Shown: piece by piece, positions 60,342-64,000 of the stretch
How positions within the stretch are numbered: position 1 is the first letter of the stretch
How the letters are laid out: each line of letters opens with the position of its first letter
From: Candidatus Nitrosopumilus sp.
Lineage (GTDB): Archaea > Thermoproteota > Nitrososphaeria > Nitrososphaerales > Nitrosopumilaceae
Assembly: GCA_025699075.1 (NCBI GenBank)
Contig: JAILWG010000003.1
Location: forward strand, 62,001 to 126,000
Direction of reading: 5' to 3'
Length of the DNA stretch: 64,000 nucleotides
Translations under genes and position numbers: made by a program
Notes under the pieces: generated by a model
Told to the model about the DNA's origin: nothing
The model's database searches: none
Seen by the model: only the letters and a program-made list of their open reading frames with translations

Positions 60342-60761
60342 ATGAAAAAAGAACTAATGGCTGATCCCAATTTTTCATGGATTTACATCATAATCTTCTT
60401 GGCAATACCTCTGGCGAGAATTATTCCTCGTCTTTTGGCAAAAAGAGGAATTGGAAAAAAATTCATTCAACCTCAACCACAAAATGAATTTCAATCTGGT
60501 TTTGCTGAAAATAGATTCAATGTACAAGAAAGACCAAAAATGGAATCTTCAAAGCCTCAAACAAAAAACGAACTTGTTTTAGGTGTATTGAATAGAGGCT
60601 CAAAAACTTTTGAGAGCATTCAAAAGAATACTGGATTAGATACACAAGAACTTGATTCTGTGTTAGAAGATTTAGAAAAAAATGGACTACTCAAAGTCGT
60701 TCACAAGCAAGGGTTGTTTGGACCAAAAACTGAACTATATCCTACTGGCAAACCTATGTGA
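60342..60761 (+). CDS. membrane-anchored winged-helix protein
   Basis: A 139-residue protein with a membrane segment (about 12-32), a polar linker (35-75) and a C-terminal winged-helix-like domain (about 77-135: NELVLGVLNRGSKTFESIQK; LEDLEKNGLLKVV). It is divergent from the SPFH gene. DNA binding from the membrane is possible but unproven. Confidence 0.65.
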   Translation: MKKELMADPNFSWIYIIIFLAIPLARIIPRLLAKRGIGKKFIQPQPQNEFQSGFAENRFNVQERPKMESSKPQTKNELVLGVLNRGSKTFESIQKNTGLDTQELDSVLEDLEKNGLLKVVHKQGLFGPKTELYPTGKPM

Positions 60762-60827
60762 ACCTAAGCTGCTCTAGTAAATTCAAAACAGATAATATTC
60801 TATGAACTAATTGAATCACGAGTTTCT

Positions 60828-61244
60828 ATGGAATATGTTTTAATGATTGGAGTTGCTCTGAGTGGAAAAACAAGCTATGTGAAATCAAACTTCAAACACC
60901 AACGAATTGCATTGTCTCATTTTGACAATGATAGAAAAAAAGAACTAGAATATATTGAAAAATGTCTCAAAAAAGGCATTGATGTAGTAATTGATGATAC
61001 AAATCTTACAGAAGAAATTCGTAAACTGCACATAACCTTGGGAAAAAAATACAATGCAAAAATAAGAGGACTATTCATGAATACCTCACAAGCAATTCTT
61101 GAAAAAAGACAAAGAAGCAGAAGAGATCCATTTCCATTATCTGCAATCTACAAACAACTTAAGATTTTAGAAACCCCTATGGTTGCAGAAGGATTTGACG
61201 AACTGATTGTGAAAAAAGATTACGAACAACCAAGAGGAACTTAG
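60828..61244 (+). CDS. P-loop kinase (polynucleotide-kinase-like)
   Basis: A 138-residue P-loop protein with Walker A GVALSGKTS at about 7-15, a VVIDDTNLT motif near residue 55 and basic lid KRQRSRRDPFP, as in the AAA_33/T4 polynucleotide-kinase-like family. It probably phosphorylates a nucleic acid end or a small substrate. Confidence 0.8.
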   Translation: MEYVLMIGVALSGKTSYVKSNFKHQRIALSHFDNDRKKELEYIEKCLKKGIDVVIDDTNLTEEIRKLHITLGKKYNAKIRGLFMNTSQAILEKRQRSRRDPFPLSAIYKQLKILETPMVAEGFDELIVKKDYEQPRGT

Positions 61245-61429
61245 TTTCTTGTTTGCATTTTCTATCTAACACCAATTTTTCATGTTATGTAATTTTGATA
61301 ATTCCCACATTTGAGATATTTCTACACGTGGTTGCTATCTTTTTTCAATTGAGAACATTTTTTCTGGTTTCAAACCTCGTATACTACTCATTTAGTTTAT
61401 CTAATGGGAAAATTACAGCATGATCAAGT

Positions 61430-63034
61430 TTGGCATTTGAATCTATTTTGTTCATAGCAGTTTTAGTTATTGCTTCAAAATTAGGAGGTGAATTGCTTCA
61501 CAGAATTGGCCAACCTACAATTCTTGGAAATGTTATTGCAGGCATAATTGTCGGCCCTGCATTTTTGGCGTTAGTGCATCCTATTGAAGCAATAGAGCTC
61601 TTTGTTTCTATTGGCGTGTTTTTCTTGTTTTTCTTAATTGGACTTGAAGAGATTGATGTTGCTGGTTTGTTCAAAGTAATGAAAGGTAGAATTTTTGCAG
61701 GGGCCGCGGTTGCATTTCTAATTCCTTTTTTGATTGCAGGTATTTTTGGATTGGCAATAGACATGGACTTCATCCAATCTTTCGCTATTGCAAGTGTAAT
61801 AGCTGCATCTAGTTTGGGTGTTACTGCCAAAGTACTAAGTGATCTTGGAAAATTAAAATCAACTATTGGTCTTGAAATTTTTACTGTTACTGCAATTGTA
61901 GAGTTTATTGCAATTATTTTTGTCAGTGTATTTATTCAAATAGATACAAGCTCAGAAACTCCTGAGATTTCAGAGATGTTGTGGTTGTTTGCCAAGATGA
62001 TAATTTTCTTTGGAGTTGCTGCACTTCTTTCAGTGTATGGATTGCCACAATTTTTCAGATTTGTTAAAAATCATCTTCATGTAAAGGCGGCATATTTTGG
62101 AATAGTGATTGGAATGATTTTACTTGTTGCATATTTTGCAGAAATCAGTGGAGTTCATGGTGCAATTGGTGCGCTCCTTTTAGGAATTGCAGTTTCTAGA
62201 ATGACTAGGGATGAATATCGCGAAATCTCAAAAAATATCAGTGTAATCGGGTATGGGCTTTTTATCCCAATATTTTTTGCTGGAATAGGCCTTCATTTCA
62301 GCCTTGTATTCTTGGACTTGGAATGGTGGATAATTGCAGTCTTTCTAATAATTATGACTGGTGTCAAGTTTTTGAGTTCGTATATTGCAGTCCGTATTGC
62401 AAAAATGAGACCTGCAACAACTGTTGCATATGGCGTAATGTCAAAAGGTGCAGTTGATCTAGCCTTGATGTTGTCTTTACTTCAAGCAGAAATCATGGAT
62501 AACAAACTATTTTCGCTTTTAGTTCTTGGCACTCTTATTACTATGATTATTTCAAGTGTTGAACTTCAACGTAAATTAAAGAAAATTACTCCCTTTAAGG
62601 TTGGGGCATCAGAACTTGGTTTATCTGCATTTTATTTCAGAAAAGTTGTATCTGACACTCCTGCAATGGAAGTAATTAATAGTGACTTTTCTAAAACAAC
62701 GCCAGATGTTACAATTAAAGAATTTACTAAAAATAATACAATAACAAAAAAACCATTCCTTGTTTTTGATGATGATAGACTTGTAGGGCTAGTATCAAAG
62801 CGAGAAATAAACAAATCTCATAAACAAACAAGAGACCTTACCACAATCGGCGATGTGATGTATAAGAAATTCCACACTACATTGCCTAATGAATATTTGT
62901 TTTCTGTAATTCAAAAGATGAACTCACATCCATTCGATATGATACCTGTTGTTGATCCTGTTGATGGAAAGGTTATTGGAATAATTACTGATGAGGCAAT
63001 AATGAATCTGTTAACTGAAACTAAAAAAGCTTAA
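61430..63034 (+). CDS. Kef/CPA2-type cation:proton antiporter with CBS domains
   Basis: A 534-residue membrane protein. About twelve membrane segments occupy residues 1-385, with LGGELLHRIGQPTILGNVIA near the start and the CPA2-type conserved parts (VHGAIGALLLGIAVSR; MSKGAVDLALML). Residues 410-530 form two CBS domains (LVFDDDRLVGLVSKREI; MIPVVDPVDGKVIGIITDEA), possible adenosine-nucleotide sensors. TTG start. No TrkA-N domain, unlike KefC. Confidence 0.9.
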   Translation: MAFESILFIAVLVIASKLGGELLHRIGQPTILGNVIAGIIVGPAFLALVHPIEAIELFVSIGVFFLFFLIGLEEIDVAGLFKVMKGRIFAGAAVAFLIPFLIAGIFGLAIDMDFIQSFAIASVIAASSLGVTAKVLSDLGKLKSTIGLEIFTVTAIVEFIAIIFVSVFIQIDTSSETPEISEMLWLFAKMIIFFGVAALLSVYGLPQFFRFVKNHLHVKAAYFGIVIGMILLVAYFAEISGVHGAIGALLLGIAVSRMTRDEYREISKNISVIGYGLFIPIFFAGIGLHFSLVFLDLEWWIIAVFLIIMTGVKFLSSYIAVRIAKMRPATTVAYGVMSKGAVDLALMLSLLQAEIMDNKLFSLLVLGTLITMIISSVELQRKLKKITPFKVGASELGLSAFYFRKVVSDTPAMEVINSDFSKTTPDVTIKEFTKNNTITKKPFLVFDDDRLVGLVSKREINKSHKQTRDLTTIGDVMYKKFHTTLPNEYLFSVIQKMNSHPFDMIPVVDPVDGKVIGIITDEAIMNLLTETKKA

Positions 63035-63244
63035 ATTTTTGACACTTTAAATTCATTTTTTAATAATGGTAAAAATTCTAAAACATCATATGATTTTAAA
63101 AAAATATTTTGCTGCATTTATTGAATTTGTGATTTAATTGTTTCATCAAACAATTTCTTCCTTTTTTTACCCATCTTTACATCTCCCAATGTTTTTGTAA
63201 AAACAAATTAATTTTCAAAAGTTTCTGTATTGATTGGGTTTTGA

Positions 63245-63331
63245 TCATTTGAATGCCTCCAATCTATTTTCTTCATATTCTGATTGCTCTCTTTTCTTTT
63301 TGAAAAGATTTTGAATATATGATTTAATCAA
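63245..63331 (-). CDS. possible 28-residue microprotein overlapping 63324
   Basis: A TTG-started frame (MIKSYIQNLFKKKREQSEYE and eight more residues) preceded by GAGGA inside the end of the upstream gene. The overlap of eight bases resembles coupled genes. Helical, charged. Weak support. Confidence 0.35.
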   Translation of the reverse strand: MIKSYIQNLFKKKREQSEYEENRLEAFK

Positions 63332-63509
63332 CCCAATCCTCCTCAAATCCAAGGGATAATCCTCTGAAATCTTCCCAAGAATATTTTTGAATTGATTCAA
63401 TTTTTTTGTTTGGAAGTTTTTCCCTTTCTCCTACTGGTATGCTTTTAACCAGAATTTCATATTGCTCAGGGTGCCCCTCTTCTATGTAGAGAGTTTGAAT
63501 GGTGCTCAT
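63324..63509 (-). CDS. 61-residue acidic protein
   Basis: MSTIQTLYIEEGHPEQYEIL continues through a mixed beta/helical sequence with a Trp-rich acidic end (YSWEDFRGL; EEDWVD). No family recognised. It may be the first gene of a two-gene unit with the microprotein at 63245. Confidence 0.55.
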   Translation of the reverse strand: MSTIQTLYIEEGHPEQYEILVKSIPVGEREKLPNKKIESIQKYSWEDFRGLSLGFEEDWVD

Positions 63510-63650
63510 GAAATGCGTAGACCGAATTTTGGTATTAAGGGAAAATATTTTTGATTAGAATCAAATCCAACCTAACTGGTTATTTTTATAGTAAATTTAG
63601 TCATGCAGTTGTCTTCATATGCATAAATAGTCAACTTGTTATGTAATTCT

Positions 63651-64000
63651 ATGGGGTTGGAACCTTCTAATCTGTCTGGACTAAGAGTTTTTCCGCCTAT
63701 TTCAATTAAAAATAGAACTCTAGAATTTTTTGAGTTTCTAAAATATGAAACCAAATCGTTTCGTAATGAAACAATTTTGCCAAAAGAAGACTTGATGAAT
63801 GCAATTACAAATAGTTCCAAAATCAAACAGGTATCAAAAATTAAAAAATCTGAATTAACAAAACAATTTGAAGATTTCTTAAAAGAATTAGACAGAGCAC
63901 TATTCGTTAAAAATTCAAAAACTGAACTATCTGATATTAAATGGATGAGAATTGACAGTTTTTGTAGCTTGTTGAGATTAATTGAGAGAAGTGATGAAAG
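63651..64000 (+). CDS. hypothetical protein, truncated by window end
   Basis: From ATG 63651 an open frame of 116 codons runs to the end of the window without a stop. The product starts MGLEPSNLSGLRVFPPISIK, then becomes helical and Lys/Glu-rich (KIKKSELTKQFEDFLKELDR). A minus-strand frame at 63572-63826 overlaps, but the plus frame is longer and reads as a typical soluble protein. Function unknown. Confidence 0.6.
   Translation, partial: MGLEPSNLSGLRVFPPISIKNRTLEFFEFLKYETKSFRNETILPKEDLMNAITNSSKIKQVSKIKKSELTKQFEDFLKELDRALFVKNSKTELSDIKWMRIDSFCSLLRLIERSDE

Noticed and set aside
63120-63200. Minus-strand 18-codon basic frame MGKKRKKLFDETIKSQIQ preceded by GGAGAT
   Set aside because: It has a plausible ribosome binding site but is too short to claim as a gene.
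63572-63826. Minus-strand 84-residue frame at the window end
   Set aside because: The longer plus-strand frame 63651-64000 covers most of it and reads as a typical soluble protein. I could not exclude it fully.
1-64000. CRISPR arrays, transposases, integrase or attachment sites
   Set aside because: No regularly spaced direct repeats with spacers, no transposase motif and no tRNA-adjacent integrase were seen. The tRNA-Ser has only housekeeping neighbours.

Overview
The window is AT-rich archaeal chromosome, most probably from a marine ammonia-oxidizing archaeon of the Nitrosopumilus/Nitrosarchaeum type (phylum Nitrososphaerota, formerly Thaumarchaeota). The support is the mix of archaeal information-processing genes (TFB, Rpo4/RpoF, eL21, eS30, RadA, fibrillarin-Nop5, an RPC34-like polymerase III factor, an Elf1-like protein, Trm1) with copper proteins typical of this group (a NirK-like multicopper oxidase fused to plastocyanin, a membrane-anchored plastocyanin) and secreted proteins carrying the DWIxNNAKWW repeat. 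Species assignment is inference; no rRNA is present.

Region 1 to about 29 kb is accessory in character. It holds short genes, many on their own promoters, with paralogue pairs throughout. It opens with a multicopper oxidase locus (small membrane protein, oxidase, 127-residue membrane protein). The same locus recurs at 15.1-15.7 kb with the oxidase reduced to a scar of about 60 bases. Between the copies lie a ParB-like protein, TFB, many zinc-knuckle microproteins (several under 60 residues), a CDGSH iron-sulfur microprotein, HTH regulators, a histone-H1-like basic protein, a plastocyanin, an MscS-like protein and a response regulator with a new-looking output protein. From 16 to 20 kb there are three secreted proteins, one joining a Kazal-type domain to a metallo-beta-lactamase fold. 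From 20 to 29 kb there are a nitroreductase, membrane-tethered or membrane-paired HTH regulators and further small zinc proteins. A 61-base repeat occurs three times in this part (1.8, 13.0 and 27.7 kb).

Region 29 to 55 kb is mostly housekeeping: adenine salvage (mtnP-apt), a large secreted Ig-like protein, a solitary OLD nuclease, RPC34-like factor with rlmE, trm1, RNase HII, the C/D-box snoRNP pair flpA-nop5, pyrD-pyrK, a B12-type radical SAM protein, eS30, radA, rlmN, and an eL21-rpoF-DUF655-ksgA-HemK-like string in which neighbouring genes overlap or nearly touch. It ends with an isocitrate/isopropylmalate dehydrogenase, a phosphoesterase, tRNA-Ser(GCT) and an Elf1-like gene. A cluster of microproteins at 38.1-39.9 kb interrupts it.

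Region 55 to 64 kb has a SirB1-type protein, a degenerate metalloprotease-like protein, a methyltransferase, a cupredoxin-like protein, an SPFH protein, a P-loop kinase and a Kef-type antiporter with CBS domains. The window ends inside an unrecognised gene.

The most unusual signals are these: the duplicated oxidase locus with its deletion scar; two overlapping microproteins there whose promoter and operator-like palindrome are shared with another small membrane protein at 20.4 kb; a secreted-protein signature C-x16-C-V-x12-W in three proteins; three families of microproteins with exactly conserved Cys/His spacing; a membrane HTH regulator divergent from a small protein that shares its extracellular motif; and a recurrent AGCT-centred element about 40-70 bases upstream of many of the small genes. 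I saw no CRISPR array, transposase, recognisable insertion sequence or replication initiator gene.
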